Assembly: GCF_041381155.1 (NCBI RefSeq)
Contig: NC_091134.1
Coordinates: forward strand, 57,939,467 to 58,003,466
Length of the DNA stretch: 64,000 bases
DNA from: Argopecten irradians
Lineage: Eukaryota > Mollusca > Bivalvia > Pectinida > Pectinidae
Reading direction: 5' to 3'
Made by a program: the position numbers and the translations under genes
Shown: piece after piece, positions 1 through 13,829 of the stretch
Position numbering within the stretch: position 1 is the first letter of the stretch
How the letters are laid out: each line of letters opens with the position of its first letter
Notes under the pieces: generated by a model
What the model saw: only the letters and a program-made list of their open reading frames with translations
Databases searched by the model: none
Told to the model about the DNA's origin: nothing

Positions 1-3000
1 ACGTGTAAAATGTAAGCATAGTACGGCCACGTTCAGAGGCAGGCTCCATTGAATTAAAACTAGAAATTATTCCGGAAGGAGATGTGCTTGCGGTAAAGAC
101 AATATCCCAACCGAACAGTGAGCTAGGGAATTCTTTGTAAACATCGCGTTAATGACTTCAAGGGCGAAAATTGCCGACAATTTACCGTAATCAGTTTTAT
201 TTACACGCTCGTCTGGTTTCCGCGCGCGTGCGCGTCCCCAGTGGAGGCCAGGGAGAAAGGGGCATATGTTGTCACCACATAGTTGTAAACATATTACAAC
301 AAAGTACAGCGCTGTAAAGACAGTCGACATGTAATGGAAATAAAACAGAGTACCTGTAAATGTCTATTTTCACTTTAACCGGGTGAATAAAGCTAGATAT
401 ATTTCCGTTATCTGTATAATGAGTAACTTTTTTAAACTTTACCTTATTTAAAATAATTAAATAATTTCCCCGTGATAACAAGTTCGCAATTTTCACACTG
501 ACTAAATAGTTTGCAGTCTGCAGTGAATGCGTTAAGAGTTAGTAATCCGTATACTTTGAACACTTTGATTGATCTGAGGACAATGTCTATTTCGCGAAGG
601 AACTACGAACACCGTGAAACACTGAAGTTTAATATTTATACACTATTCCATTATATATCTAACTTATATTTCCTTTGTGAACGACATATTTAATATGAGT
701 AGTCAACCTTTTGTCCCAGGTTTTGAGAAGATGGGTCCCCCTGTGTTGTTCGCAATTGTACATTTTTCCCGCAAGCATAATTACGTGATGTTCGACTATA
801 CTAACTGTTACGAATCAACTTGTCAAATTTTATTTTTTGATATAGTATTATTCGTTTGATAATTCAAGTTCATCTCTAAACTTGAATTACTACATAGTTT
901 TTTTTATATCCCATGTCTCGTATTTGCAAGTAGAAAAGTCAGATGAAGTAATACGGTATAAAAAATTGATTATCATAACCTTTCTCGTCTCATTGAACAT
1001 TGAGAAATATCGAGGCAGTGTTATTGTGCATCGAACTCATCTGTGGAACACATATCTGTTTTAAATGCTTGAATGAATTCGGGAAAATAATGAAATTTGA
1101 TGGAAAATGTCAAAATTAATTTGAAAAGGACGCAGACACTTTCATAGAATTCCGTTGTCCTCTTTCAGATCTCCGATCGACTGCCATAGATGGGTCATAC
1201 ATGGGACAATGCAAATAAAAATGAATAAAAATCATAAAAACAGTTTCATCGACAAAACAGACCCGTGTGTATTACTTAGTCAGTCAGGCGTAACATGGAT
1301 GATGAGGAACAATGCTCTATATTTTGTAATGTTCTGAATATTTCATGACCAAATACAGGTGGTTTTCCTGAACTATAAATGATTACATTTTATATGTAAC
1401 CATTTGAGACGACATTACTCATTATAAAGGTAGACGATTTCGGTTTTTGTTGGAACTGCATTAGAAACGTGCAATTTGTATTTTTACTGCCCGGAAACGC
1501 AACTAGGTTCATCAATGAGGACAGTGTGACGGGGAAATGACAAGAAGAAAGAATAACGTCCGAAATGAATAATATTTATTGTGAACGTTTAATTTTATAT
1601 TTAAATGTATAATTTTACATTCCCACCTTATCATTAATCTATATTGTTTGTAAATATAACGATAAAGTCGTTGTTTATATGGATAAGATATTGTTTAAAA
1701 CACACGTGGTTTGGTCATTTCATACGGTTCTAAATATACGATGACATTGTATATATAAATAACTGCAAATAAATGGCTTTACGCCTAGGTCACATCTAGA
1801 CCTATTTAATACTTATATGAACAATCTCCGAGTGTCTTGATTTATATTTAGCCTATGTTCCACGGTGTTATCTACTTAGGAGAGGTGGAGTAAGATGTAC
1901 ATTACAAATGACCATAGGCTCAACATGACCGGCGGTCAGAACAAAAAATAACATAATCAGTTTACTATCAAACCAAAATGGCCGACACTACGCTAGATGA
2001 TGACAAGATGTTTTACTGACTGAGGCTTAAATATGAGAGGTTGTCCTACCTGCATATGATGTGAAGTATCAAGTCGTCGTTTTCACTCAAATAACTTTTA
2101 ACAACGAGATAACAGCATAGTTTAAGTGCAAACTTAATCATTTTCGGATGTTTACATTCAAGCGCAAAAAGACGTCGATTATAACGTGTCGCATGACACA
2201 AAAATTCTTCTGACCCAGATATTCTTAACTATATTAAGAATATGTGTTTTGTAATTTAAAATAAGGATAGAAAGTGCCATCAATATGACATTTCACGAAT
2301 TATTTAGTGGAAATCCTTGTTAAAAATCTCTTTTCAAGGTAAGTGATTCTAATAAAATTTCTATCGTAAAAATATTCTGTCGTTGTCGTTTAGCCATAAG
2401 ATTCGCCGGATATAGCAGTAGTAAATGATAAAAACATACATTGATAACATCGATATGTTGCTGTTGTTGGTGTTGCTTTCGTCTAAATGAATAAACAATT
2501 TGATGTCTTCCATCACACAAATTAACAATAAAAATCAAACACTTTGACAACAAATTGTAAATGTTATTCATATTTTATTTTGCAACATCATAAATATCTA
2601 TAAAAGTACTTTAATGCAAGATTGTCACCCTTTCGCAATTTTGACCTTGACCTTTGATAGGAGTAATGGCCACTATGACCGCTTAAGGTAATTAAGGGCT
2701 TTAATGAGTATCACTTAGACATTTGAATATTTCATGCCTAATATATTCCTACTAATGATACCCCGGAGAAACAGGTTCCTCTATCAGCCGTCTGTTTCTT
2801 AATGACATATTAAAGAAGCGTTTCTTCGTCTTGCATGCGCATCCTCATTTCCGGCACAAACAAACGAGTTTCATTTGATTTGTTCAACATTGACAATATT
2901 CAAAATCTTTGAAAATATGTTTACCATCATTATTTACTTTATATTTATTTTATTCATTTATTTCGTTTTGCATATTTTCTACAATAATTTGTCGTAGCAA

Positions 3001-5167
3001 TAAAAACCAAAATCATATATATGAATTCATTAGCTCTTGAAGTTTCCAATACACACACCAATGATATGACAGTGCTACAACCGTGTGTCAATTGCTACAA
3101 TATGTTATTGTGTCTTTTTTGTCTCTTTCTCTTGAGGCCAATTGACAATTAAATTATTAATTTTCAACAGATAAGGTTGCGTAGTTCCGCAGTCACAATG
3201 CAGGTATGACTTACTTTTATGTGAGGTCAGAACTAAAAAATATAATTATGTTACGTAGTCATCTATAACTGGGGTTAAGTGAGGCATCGCCACAACTTCT
3301 ATGTGGTCACACTTCAATTAACACGAACAATGCCAGCTATATAGATATAAAAAAAAAACATACCACCATATATCTTATGAAATCCGGTCATGTGAAAATC
3401 TAAAATCATAATAAATTTATTTGTTTATGCAAACACCGTGTTAATCAAATCAGATCGTTTGCTCTTCGGATCACTAAGCAGACACTTGTACTAGCAGTCA
3501 CTTTAGAAACGTTGTTAATTTGTCTGAAACAGTAGGATTTATCATAGCGATCTTAAAATAAACAAACAACTACACCATATCCACACGCACTCGGGTCAGC
3601 GTCTCTAAACAACTCTAACTATGATCATACCAGGAAGGCCAACTCAAACCTCTGGTCAGAATTCACCAACAGAATCTATTAAAATGTATTAATGTAGCTT
3701 GGTGTCTCTACTTTAAATGTGCAGATATGACACCGTTTCCTTGTGACCCCCGAGGGAGTGAACGACTCGGCTATACAACCCCGCGACAAGCTAACTAAAT
3801 ATCCTACCGTATCCATGAGACTGTCTCACTTATCCCCAGTGACACGGTTTAATGTGAAATATCGATTTTATCATTAGTGCTAAAAGAATTAGCCGTCCCG
3901 CCAGACACATTGCTGACATAAATAAATTCCAAAACTGTTTAGATGAGTTTGTGACAAAACCATAACACTGAATAGTTAGAGCTAATAACGGATGCTTTAC
4001 GCCATAGTCTGAAGTAATTATCTTCTAAATTAGACTGTAGGTAACTTCCTGTTGTCCACTTGCGCATCAATTGTTTCAAATAGTCAATTAGAATCATAAT
4101 TCATGTATTATCATAATAATGAAAAGTCAATGTTTTATATTGGAATTAATTAAACGGGTATTATAGTAAGGTTTCTTCATATTAATGTATGCCATTCTCT
4201 AATTGATATCTCACTGAGACCTATCTTGTGTATGTATACCCGTCCGTCAACTTTGCCACTTTTATCGATTCTCATTTGTACTAGAACGCAATAATGACAA
4301 GCTCCTTAACTAGTTTTTCAAAGTGTAAATAATTACTCTTATGAAATATGTCACAATCATTGTGAATGTTTTAATTTACAATGCTATGAAATATTTTGGA
4401 AGGTCATTATATATTTTTCTTTTTCAGTTCTCTGACCTCGAAATGTTAAACATGTAACTTTCCTACCTGCATTTCCGGAGAGAATTCCAAAATGACCTTG
4501 TTGGACTAAAACGACCGAAAATCAATTTCAGGTGAGCATATGGCGAGGTCGATAAGTAGTTTAGCTTCCTTCTTCCTTTCATGGACAATTGGTTATACAA
4601 TTGAAATTGCCTTTTACTCAATCCTATCTCAACATATTCTTTATATTGATTTTCATTGTATATTGAATTTTTAATATTTTTTATTTTCAATTTGACCATA
4701 CAGGAACGCCCATAGCTTCTCTAACATAAGACAGAACGACGATGATGGACGTAATTTATCAAAGCAGATATTAAGGACATAGTTTTCGTGACCAAAAGGA
4801 CGTCAAAAGTAGTATACCTATAGGGTACAATAAACCCATAGTCACAACAATTCGAGTTGTCATTTTTTTCCGTACGTAACACATAGTGCACCACTAAGAA
4901 ATATGAATGATACTGCTTTACTGTTGATTTTTTTTCGTAACGTGTTTTAACAACCAGCATGAATGCGTTAAGCAAAGTTTAAACATATGATTATAAGGAA
5001 TAGAGAATGATTATGTAGTCATTGGTTGTACTTTCCTAACATAGGTTTAAGTTTTATGTAAATAAAAACTATCTGTTGACGCCTAGCAATAGCGAGTTCA
5101 AGTGCCCCATTGGATAATCAAAACAAATATCACATTTCAAATGCTGGATAATATGAACTTTTCCACT
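1..5167. other. Intergenic, no gene seen
   Basis: A+T-rich DNA without domain-bearing frames. Small plus-strand splice-like items: an acceptor GTTGTCCTCTTTCAG ending 1168, segment 2219-2338, microexon-like 3171-3203 (ending ATGCAG/GTATGA) and segment 4428-4531. Most is featureless. Confidence 0.6.
4428..4531 (+). other. Possible non-coding exon
   Basis: The acceptor ATATTTTTCTTTTTCAG ends at 4427 and the donor TTTCAG/GTGAGC follows 4531. All three frames stop early, so if real it is an untranslated or lncRNA exon. A weaker pair of the same strand bounds 2219-2338 (donor CAAG/GTAAGT), also closed in all frames. Confidence 0.25.
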
Positions 5168-5850
5168 ATTATAGTACATGTTGGCCTTGACTGTTGACAC
5201 TGTAGTATATGTGGGTTGGTTTGCTGCTACACGTGCTACATGTTGACTGTTTTTCGACCACGTGCTACATGTTGACTTTTTCTTTGACCACATGGTACAT
5301 GTTGGCCTTTTTCTTTGACCACATGGTACTAGTTGACCTTTTTCTTTGAACAAGTTGTACATGTTGACCTGTTTTTGACCACATGGTACATGTTGACCTT
5401 TATCTTTGAGCAAGTGGTACATGTTGACCTTTTTGACCACATGGTACATGTTGACCTTTTTCTTTGACCTCATGGTACATGTTGACCTTTTTCTTTGACC
5501 TCATTGTACATGTTGACCTTTTTCTTCGACCACATGGTACATGTTGACCTTTTTCTTTGACCACATGGTACATGTTGACCTTTTTCTTTGACCTCATGGT
5601 ACATGTTGACCTTTTTGTTTAATCATGTGGTGCATTTTCACCTTTTTCTTTGACCACATGGTACATGTTGACCTTTTTCTTTGACCTCAAGACACATTTT
5701 GACCTTTTTCGTTGATGATATGGTATATGTTGACCTTTTTCTTTGATCATGTGGTACATGTGCTTGATTTTGACCATATTGTAGTACATTTTGACTAAGT
5801 TTAGACCGTGGTATATGTTAACCTTGTTTTTGACCTCATAATACATTTTA
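5168..5850. repeat. Minisatellite, 31-bp unit, about 22 copies
   Basis: Tandem units of about 31 bp are built round TACATGTTGACC, then TTTTTCTTTGACC, then ACATGG. The middle (about 5260-5640) is nearly homogeneous and both edges are degenerate. Because 31 is not divisible by 3, three units make a long pseudo-frame. That explains the KKKVNMYHVV/EKGQHVPCG-type minus-strand frames, which are not genes. The right edge stops a few bases before the inverted-repeat element at 5854. Confidence 0.95.
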
Positions 5851-5853
5851 AAA

Positions 5854-6039
5854 CACTCTAAACCAACTTTCTTTCGTTGTTAATTTTCACGATTCCTATT
5901 TCAAAACAAATTCACATATTTTAAAAATGAATGAAATTACCTTTAACTAGGTAGGTATATATACATTCGCATAGATAAACTTTCACGTATTTAGTTTAAA
6001 TGCAAAATTCGCGAAAATAAATAAAGTCGGTTTACAGTA
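5854..6039. mobile_element. MITE-like element with TACTGTAAACC-type ends, copy 1
   Basis: The left end reads ACTCTAAACCAACTTTCTTT. The right end, reverse-complemented, reads ACTGTAAACCGACTTTATTT, so the termini are inverted repeats. The interior carries TTTTCACGATT and ATTCGCGAAAATAA, like the copy at 49727-49955. It is about 186 bp and non-coding. If the ends are CTGTAAACC with TA on each side, a Tc1/mariner-derived MITE is likely; the left end has drifted. Confidence 0.65.
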
Positions 6040-6319
6040 GTTGTTATTGTTACATTTGTGTGCTGATGACACTTGGTATATTGTCTCCTTGTCCGTTTCG
6101 ACTATAGTTCTGGGTGGACAGGTGTTTATGTGTGATACCTTGAGTATTGGATATTTTGAAAAAATTTTAAAGCTGTTTTTTCCTATTCTGATTTTTTTTC
6201 TTTCACTATTTTCCCCATACAAGAGATGACATTGTTTAGAATCTGATAATGCTTTATCATATAATCTACTCGATATCCAGTAATATCGCCCTTGTAATGT
6301 TTTTTTTTTTTATTTTTAG

Positions 6320-6449
6320 AATTCGAGAATGGTGTGACAGCCTCCGCTGGATTTTACAAGATATTTCAATTGACGTGGGGTTCTTTGAAATATAGGTTGT
6401 TGTAGTTACTTGTATGTGATAAAAAGTATATTTAAGGCCCGTAAATAAA
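6320..6449 (+). other. Possible 3'-terminal exon
   Basis: A long T-rich acceptor (TTTTTTATTTTTAG, ending 6319) is followed by a frame reading FENGVTASAGFYKIFQLTWG and seven more residues to a stop, then AATAAA at 6444-6449. It is compact and plausible as a last exon, but the acceptor is in a low-complexity T run and no partner exon is assigned. Confidence 0.18.
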
Positions 6450-9400
6450 TTTTAAAAAAAATTCTTAAAATCCCATTTTAGATCCTACATGTATCAATTT
6501 TAATGTGAAAGGTTGTTGGGTTATATTTTAAAAAATGCTATTTGATCCTTTATCTTATTGATGGGTTAAACGCCTAAACATATATCGAACACATCTTTCC
6601 CAAAGCCATTTTTACCAAACGTCATCAATATAGTATCTTCTTACAACAGAAGCCAACAAACCTCTTGGTTGTTTCCCTCTACTATTGCTCGAGTTCCCCC
6701 TCTTCCAGTTGCCAAGATACCTTCTGAGGGAAATGTCTCGTGGGTAGTATTTTAATCAGTAGCTAGAAAATGTCCAATTCCGAAAGATATATCACTCAGT
6801 TTTACAATGATATATCCGTTGTCATCTCAAAAGACAAAGAAACAAAACAAAAATGTTAAACATCACTAAGACTTTGTTGATAGGAAGGTCGATAGGTCAA
6901 TATTTGCATAGCTAGATCTTGCTTCACGCATGCGTATAGGTGTTGTTTTTCAACCTTTACTGACACTCCAAACAATGGCATGGCTAATATGACCTTTTAT
7001 TTAAATTAGTTTCGGGGGCACGCTGAGTTAAACATCTCATTGAAACAAAGCATTAATGCTCTATAATGTTAATGTCAGTTTGATGTTAACACTGAAATTA
7101 TAACTTAATTGAGAGGAACTAAATATAAAAGGGCATTACGATCACTAATTCTCAAAGACTTCTTGCAAGAGGAGGACCACAAAAACATTTTGAGACATTT
7201 TTCGAAATTTTATCCAAATTATGAGGTCATCTTCTCACCAAAATAACCAAATAAAAGCAATTGATATTGAATCATATGCCATGTGTTATTATCGCAAAGA
7301 GATATCGATGTGGTATGTATATTTTAAGCGCATATTTGGCATGATAAAAATTATTTGTATCGGTATACTATATGAGTGTGATACGATGGCTTATTTAAGT
7401 AATATCCTTTTCCGTTAAGTATCCGTCAACGCATTTTGTTACATCCAATTGTATCACTCCCTTTTAGTTAGTTGAAGCAAATCTTATTAGCATATCAAAC
7501 TAAACAATGTTTTTTTCAAATAAATTTTTCACAAAAATTTGTTGTCAATACTATTGCATGTACCTGATAATGCATGAAATCAAAATCATATCACCAATTC
7601 ATCACTTAGACTTGTTACATTAATTGCATTTATGAAGAACAGATGACTGGCTTCAAATATAGAATTAACTTTTCTGACATCACACTCAGGTCTTCTGATG
7701 CTCCATTATATATCTGACAATTAAGGGAGGTAGGATATTGTCCGTACCCAATCTGTATAGTACTACACATCTAGGAGGTAGCGTTGTACTATATGGGGAA
7801 CCGTGGGGTGGCCAAGCTCAGCACATAGATAGATCGTGAGCTTCTATCAAGGTGGATACTATACATCGACAAAACGGACAAGATTTCAATATCAGTCTAT
7901 CTTTGATGTGGAGGACGATTAGGAACCAGCAATCTAGACATCGATTTGTGAGGGTTTTGTTGTCGGGGAGCGGTCGTTATTTGTGATTGGGTTCTTGTGT
8001 AGGGACCAGTCGTTATCAACTCCAGGGTCATTAGTGACGATACTATATACAAGGGTGAGAATTGCTGGGACTAATCCCGGCAAATGAAGCGGCGCAGATG
8101 TGATGAGACGGACCCGTGCTCCTAGATTCCTTTCATGGTATTAATTGAATTACGGACATGGTGGTCACATTGTGTGGCCGGACTCGAGTGACTTTGAACG
8201 AACTTGAGAAATCGTTGATGATCCTACACACGCAAATAAAGAAAGTGGGTGGTTCAAAACGCTACCCCTGGCCAAGTGGTGTAGAAGTAATGAAATAGCA
8301 GCTCTTCCCCGGTTAGCAGACCGCGTAAACGTCTTGGTAGCTTAATTCGTGTCTTGATGTCATCATTTTATCATGGTAACTACTATATCTTTGTTTTATC
8401 AGACGAAATTGATGTTTTGATCCAAATTAGAAAAAAACATGCTCAAATTATTACGAATGTTTCACACGTCACATGATTGCACATATTTGTAATGATACAC
8501 ATAAAGCTTGTTTCAAAGCTTTCAACAATTTGGAATCGGAGATTAAGATTTATAGATGAGTGGAAATGCATCATGCACTGATTACATACAAGATAAAATA
8601 TAACGACAATGCGAACTCTAGAAAAACACTTGTAATACAAAAGATTTCCACCTACTCCAGTTCTAAGTACATTACGCTAGCCACGACATTCTCTCTGAGG
8701 TGCCGGTAGTAACCTAACAACCACCCCATCTCCGCCATCTTGAGACATGTTGTAAAGCGTAATAGTAGTTTTAATTACTTTGTGATTTCAATCGCCTTCA
8801 ACATCAAACAACGTCACATAGATTGCCTATTTTTATAGGAAGCGAGTTATGATGACGAAATGCACAAGAGAAGCGATCTGTGTAAACTTGTGCCACAAAG
8901 TCAATGTTTACGGAACGCTTGAAGGGTCATTATAGTGCCCCTCAAGTGATTCCCCACTTCTACAGAAAACCGTCTACAACACTCGGGTGGTATTAATGGC
9001 TAAGGCGGATGCCTTTAAACCACAGCTTTCCCCTTACACTAGTAGTACTTGTTTTACTCCTCTGTTTTATAACGGTGTAGAAATTGTAACTGGTAGCTTA
9101 CAGGAGTAATATACAACGTACCTGTACATCTTTAAATTCAACTTTAAAGTTTAAACTTTCACTATATAGTTTGATGAGATATAAACATTATAGGTACTAC
9201 TTTTTTATTCAGTTTTCCTCTAAATGACCAATACATACATTTGTATTCTGAACTATGTTTTTGTTAGGCAATCCTAATGTTAACCCTATAACACCGGAAA
9301 CAATCGCCTAAGTAGTTAACAAATCCAACTAAATTATGTAGGCTAACCTGTTTAAGGCAGCTCGGATAATCCATCTGAATAAATGTTATAATTTTGGGTT

Positions 9401-10290
9401 GAGGAGATCAGACAAGTCAAACTATATGACACATATTACATTGGTAAGGTTGTATTTGTTGATCAAAATTACTTAAACTGTGTTATGGACTCGCATTACT
9501 TTAAATAACTGAGTTAAAGAACATGATGATTTTTGAATTTTTATTTAATCGCTGTTACGTAAATAAGTGTATGTAATTCTTCTGATTCGGAATTAACTGG
9601 ATTTTTATTTTGCTGTATTCTCAATTAATACGTGCTGTTTTTTCTTGTTTCATTCTGATAGGTGACAACACATATCAAGATCAACAATATTTCATGAATA
9701 TGCAAACATTGTAAATATTTTATTTCATTATTTTGTTTTAAAAATACGTTACGTAACTACAATACTAGTACTTCATAGTGCAAATATTTTAATTTTCAAA
9801 ATTGAATTTTACACTTGAAAAACTATGGATGATAATGTTTTACGTAATTGCATTATTTTTAAACACGTTCTTAATTAATTCGTTAGTATGCAAAGATTAA
9901 CATTTATTGCCCTGAACATCCAAAATGAGTACATGTGGAGGTATTATTTAGTAATCTGTAAAGTATTTAAGCCTTGTTATCCCTCATGGGATCTAAGAGT
10001 TGAGCTCGGTTCTAATAAGATGTTGGATCATCCTAGATCTAAGCCATGGAAAGGCATAACACTTACCACCCACTCCGATGGCAGATTAATGGACAAGATA
10101 GCACAAAAACGGTTCAATGCATGTTGTGCAATAATTATTACTTTTCAATTAAATATCTGTTAGAAATATATTGACAAATTGTATATGATATCCTTGAAAG
10201 TACCATGAATTCACGGTGTTACACAACGAGCTTTGTTTCTGTGTAATTTGTTCTTCGTTAATGATGCTGTTATTCCTTTCTTATCTACAG

Positions 10291-10348
10291 GGCACCCTCT
10301 TCTATCCTACATATCCTATTGTCCAAATGTCCTAAATCGGACGGTCTG
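10291..10348 (+). other. Possible 58-nt internal exon
   Basis: The acceptor TTCCTTTCTTATCTACAG (ending 10290) has a clean pyrimidine tract. The donor CTG/GTAAGTA after 10348 is near consensus. Two of three frames are open, one reading APSSILHILLSKCPKSDGL. It could be coding or part of a non-coding RNA. Chance pairs like this occur in A+T-rich DNA. Confidence 0.25.
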
Positions 10349-13131
10349 GTAAGTACTTTTAACAAAAATTATTAAACAAAATCAACATGTTTAATACTGC
10401 AGTTACATTGCGTTCAAGACATGTCGAAATATTAACCCCCTATTCTATGCTTTCGGAATATCAAACAAAAATTTAAAAAATTGAGGCCCCTAAATGTCCC
10501 ATCGCAAATCTTAACATACGTATATCTAATTCAGATGTAAAGTCCGGAGCAAAGGATAAATTAGAGGAGGTATGTCACACTAAAGAAAGAAAGGATATCA
10601 GTGAAAATACTACAGGGGCTGCATCCGTTACTGCATTCATTTCCATGTCATATCCCAATTTGGAGCACATATTCGAAGAAAAGTGTCAAATACATGTATA
10701 CCAATTGCATGCAAGAACGTGCCATTCTTCTATACATATTTGCATACACAAGTCTTCAAGATATTTTATTGGTTCACAAAGCATTACTTTATATTTAAGA
10801 GCTGTGGAGTTGAGCTAGGTGTTTGTGACGAGTGGCCACCTTCGGAACTCCAGACACTTTGGAGTCAATAGCCAACCAAATGTGAAGGAAAGGATGACCA
10901 AATACAAGCGCAATGACGCCAGAAGTTCCGAACCTCACCAAACTTGACCATGAAACTTGTCGGACGCGCTTGTGTACACAGAAAATTTCAGTACTCGGAC
11001 AAAAAAGTGTTTGCTCTGAGGATAATTTAAGATCTATGTAGGTAAACCCGCTTGTACATATAGACAAGACAATAATGGTCTCATCACGGTAACGCTTAGA
11101 GATAAGTATGAAGATGTATACATGTCAAACGCAAGGTTGATCTGTTTATCTAAGAGATTTACAATATTGCGTAAAGTACATGATGGCGAAGAAATGGCCT
11201 GAATGAACCTGATGTACAGCGAGAGCTAATACTAACTACGGTGTCAAGCGATGATATTCGACGATTCTAAATCAAATATGTCGGTAAGACAGAAATCTAA
11301 AAAGCGAGAAAGCGATAAACAAAATTGACCAAGAATCTATATCCATCTGTCAATCTTAACTCTCTTAAGACGTACGTTATGAAGCAAACTGATCTTACTT
11401 TTAAAATTCAGCAATAGACAGCCTTAGAACCAAATCCGGCGAACTTAATGGGTTTTTTTCGTCATTATTATCGGTAATTTGACGAATTAATGTTTGTTGT
11501 TGTTCTAAACTACCGAGACACAATAGTGCTTGAGGTTTAAAAATTTAAGAACCTCCATCCCCAAAAAGTAAGGTCAAAAGAAACAATCGCGTTTTCATGT
11601 TTTGAAGCCATAACTAAAAACTCTCATTTTACTTAGACCGCTTTAAGTACACTGATTTATGTTTTATTTATTTATTTCTTAATAACATAAAATGAACACT
11701 CAAATGAAATCAGTTTATTTATAATTATATAGCTAACTATGATGAAGCAATGAGGATGAAACTGCCTTCCCGCTTTATCGTCATATACATGGGACAGTGA
11801 CACCATCCCTTGTTTATAGGTTCTATACCTGGTACCTGGGGAGTCAGCTCGCCCCCTATCTAAATAAAGTTTCTTACAAACCTTTTCACCGCGAAATTGG
11901 ATTATAAATAAGGCGGAACACCTAGCCTCGGAAAGGGGACGAACCGTGGCAGTGTTAACAAAGTGTTGTCAGCTTTATTGCAATAAATTACAAATACATT
12001 TTGTAATATTCCGCAATCACATTATTGAATTTGATGTTGCTAACCTTGATTTTGACATGGTAAAAGATATCCAAAACCATTATGTTAGTTATATATATTT
12101 GCTACGTGTAATAGTAGGCATTCAATGCAAAATACAAAATTGTATTTGCAAGATGACTAGATTTTAACGTGTTTCGTTTCGGCAGGTGAACATATACGTA
12201 GAGTATAGGCAACTTAATATATTGTTTTTTAAAACAAATTCCATACTGCAAAGACAAAACAGAACATGGGGAAATGCTTATCATAAATCAAAACAAATTC
12301 ACATAATCGATTACCAACATAATTATTATCATATCAAATCTATCAATGATATATGACAAACATGTTGATGTTAAGCTGTCTGAAATCCATCTTAGAAGAA
12401 TCCAAACGCGGATGTGTTTGCTCGCTGAGAAATCGTAATCTGTCTATAGAATTACGCACCCTGTTATATAGATGGTTTACATATATACAGAGTCGTGCAA
12501 AGACAGATTTGTAAACAAGTTTATGTATATATTTCAAGAATTTTGTTTCCTTTGGAGTTTACCACTCTCAGGGTTTTGTCACCAGTGGAATTTGTCACTG
12601 AAGGACATATTTACCAAAGTCAATTGGATTTAAGGTTAAACGTACGAAAACTGTTCTTCTCACTTTCTTACTGTTTTTCACCAAATTATCGCTGAGATGT
12701 TATACCTAAATAAATTGCATTTTTAATGTCATCAATGTTGTTACTTTCGATTCTGTATTTTCGTCCAAGACATTATTTCTATCGTGGTTTACTATTTAGG
12801 TTAAATTTGTTTAGAAAATGAAGTATTCTGATTTAATACCACTGATATAATTAGTTCATGTAGCACTAAAGACGCAAAAAAACCCGCTAGGTGAGGTCAC
12901 AAATAGTCATAATTTTAAAGTCAAAAAGCGTTCACTAATATATCTGTCAAAAAAGGGATTTAGTTTATAAAGAAAACACGTTTATTAGACGTATGAATAT
13001 GTTGCCAAAGGAGACCAATCACTATTATTTGCAACACATATGAATCCTAAAGACCAATAATGACAAACCAAGACAGTTCATATTAGCATGCTGCAGGCTA
13101 GATTGAGGACAAGCCGTTTGAATGAAAAAGT

Positions 13132-13182
13132 GTACGCATGGCGCACGGCGACGGACGATGCATGATGACAACAGGTCATCCT
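13132..13182. repeat. Fragment of a dispersed CGACGGACGATGCATGATGA-type repeat
   Basis: A CpG-rich patch (GCGCACGGCGACGGACGATG, then CATGATGACAACAGGTCATC) stands out from A+T-rich flanks. It resembles a dispersed repeat I remember from several mollusc genomes. The boundaries are the edges of the CpG-rich block only, and no search was possible. Confidence 0.35.
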
Positions 13183-13829
13183 AAAAACTTATTTTAAACT
13201 TGTTAGTTATGAGACCATTGTTTAGGATACCAATAACTGATGTAAAGTCATCAAACAGAATTAATGAAAACAAATTTAAAACACACACATACACTCGCAA
13301 AGTTTATGCAAGTGAATGGGGATGCTGGGCTTGGATATGTTGGCAATGAGTGTGTGATTCGACAGAAGAAATAAAATGGTGTTAAATACAGTACTGATGT
13401 TGTCGATTTACTTAATGTTATCTTATGAGCTGAATTGTGTCCGGGTCTGTTTTATGTAAGCGAGAACTGATCAACTCTCCAGCCATAATTCTGTTGAACA
13501 TATCTTAGTGTAACTCTGACTTTAAATGCTTCATTTTTTCTGGGGTGTTATGCTGAACAGGAATGTACATGTTTAAAACTTTCATTTGACAACTGGATTC
13601 GATAGAATGCGCTCATCAAAAACTAACAATACTTCCGAAAATAAGTTGATGGAACAGCTTGCGTACGTTTGCAGTGACTGGTAGAAACATGTGGTTTGTT
13701 GAATACCTGTAACTGCAGGTGTGTCCAGATATCAATTACACCAGATTAATACTCGTTAGATACAGCAATGCTGAGATGACGTGTATTATGGAACACAGTC
13801 TTGATGATTAATCTCATTATTATCTGTCT

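Larger units (their letters stand above)
6040..13829. other. Intergenic, no gene seen
   Basis: Mostly unique A+T-rich DNA. About 7740-8350 is richer in G+C without recognisable content. Perfect octamers lie at 6902-6909 and 10738-10745, at about chance frequency. Exon-like segments at 6320 and 10291 and a repeat fragment at 13132 are listed separately. Confidence 0.6.

Noticed and set aside
5069-5846. Minus-strand frames of 134, 65 and 75 codons with KKKVNMYHVV-type repeats
   Set aside because: They are the 31-bp minisatellite read in three frames; no domain and no conserved start.
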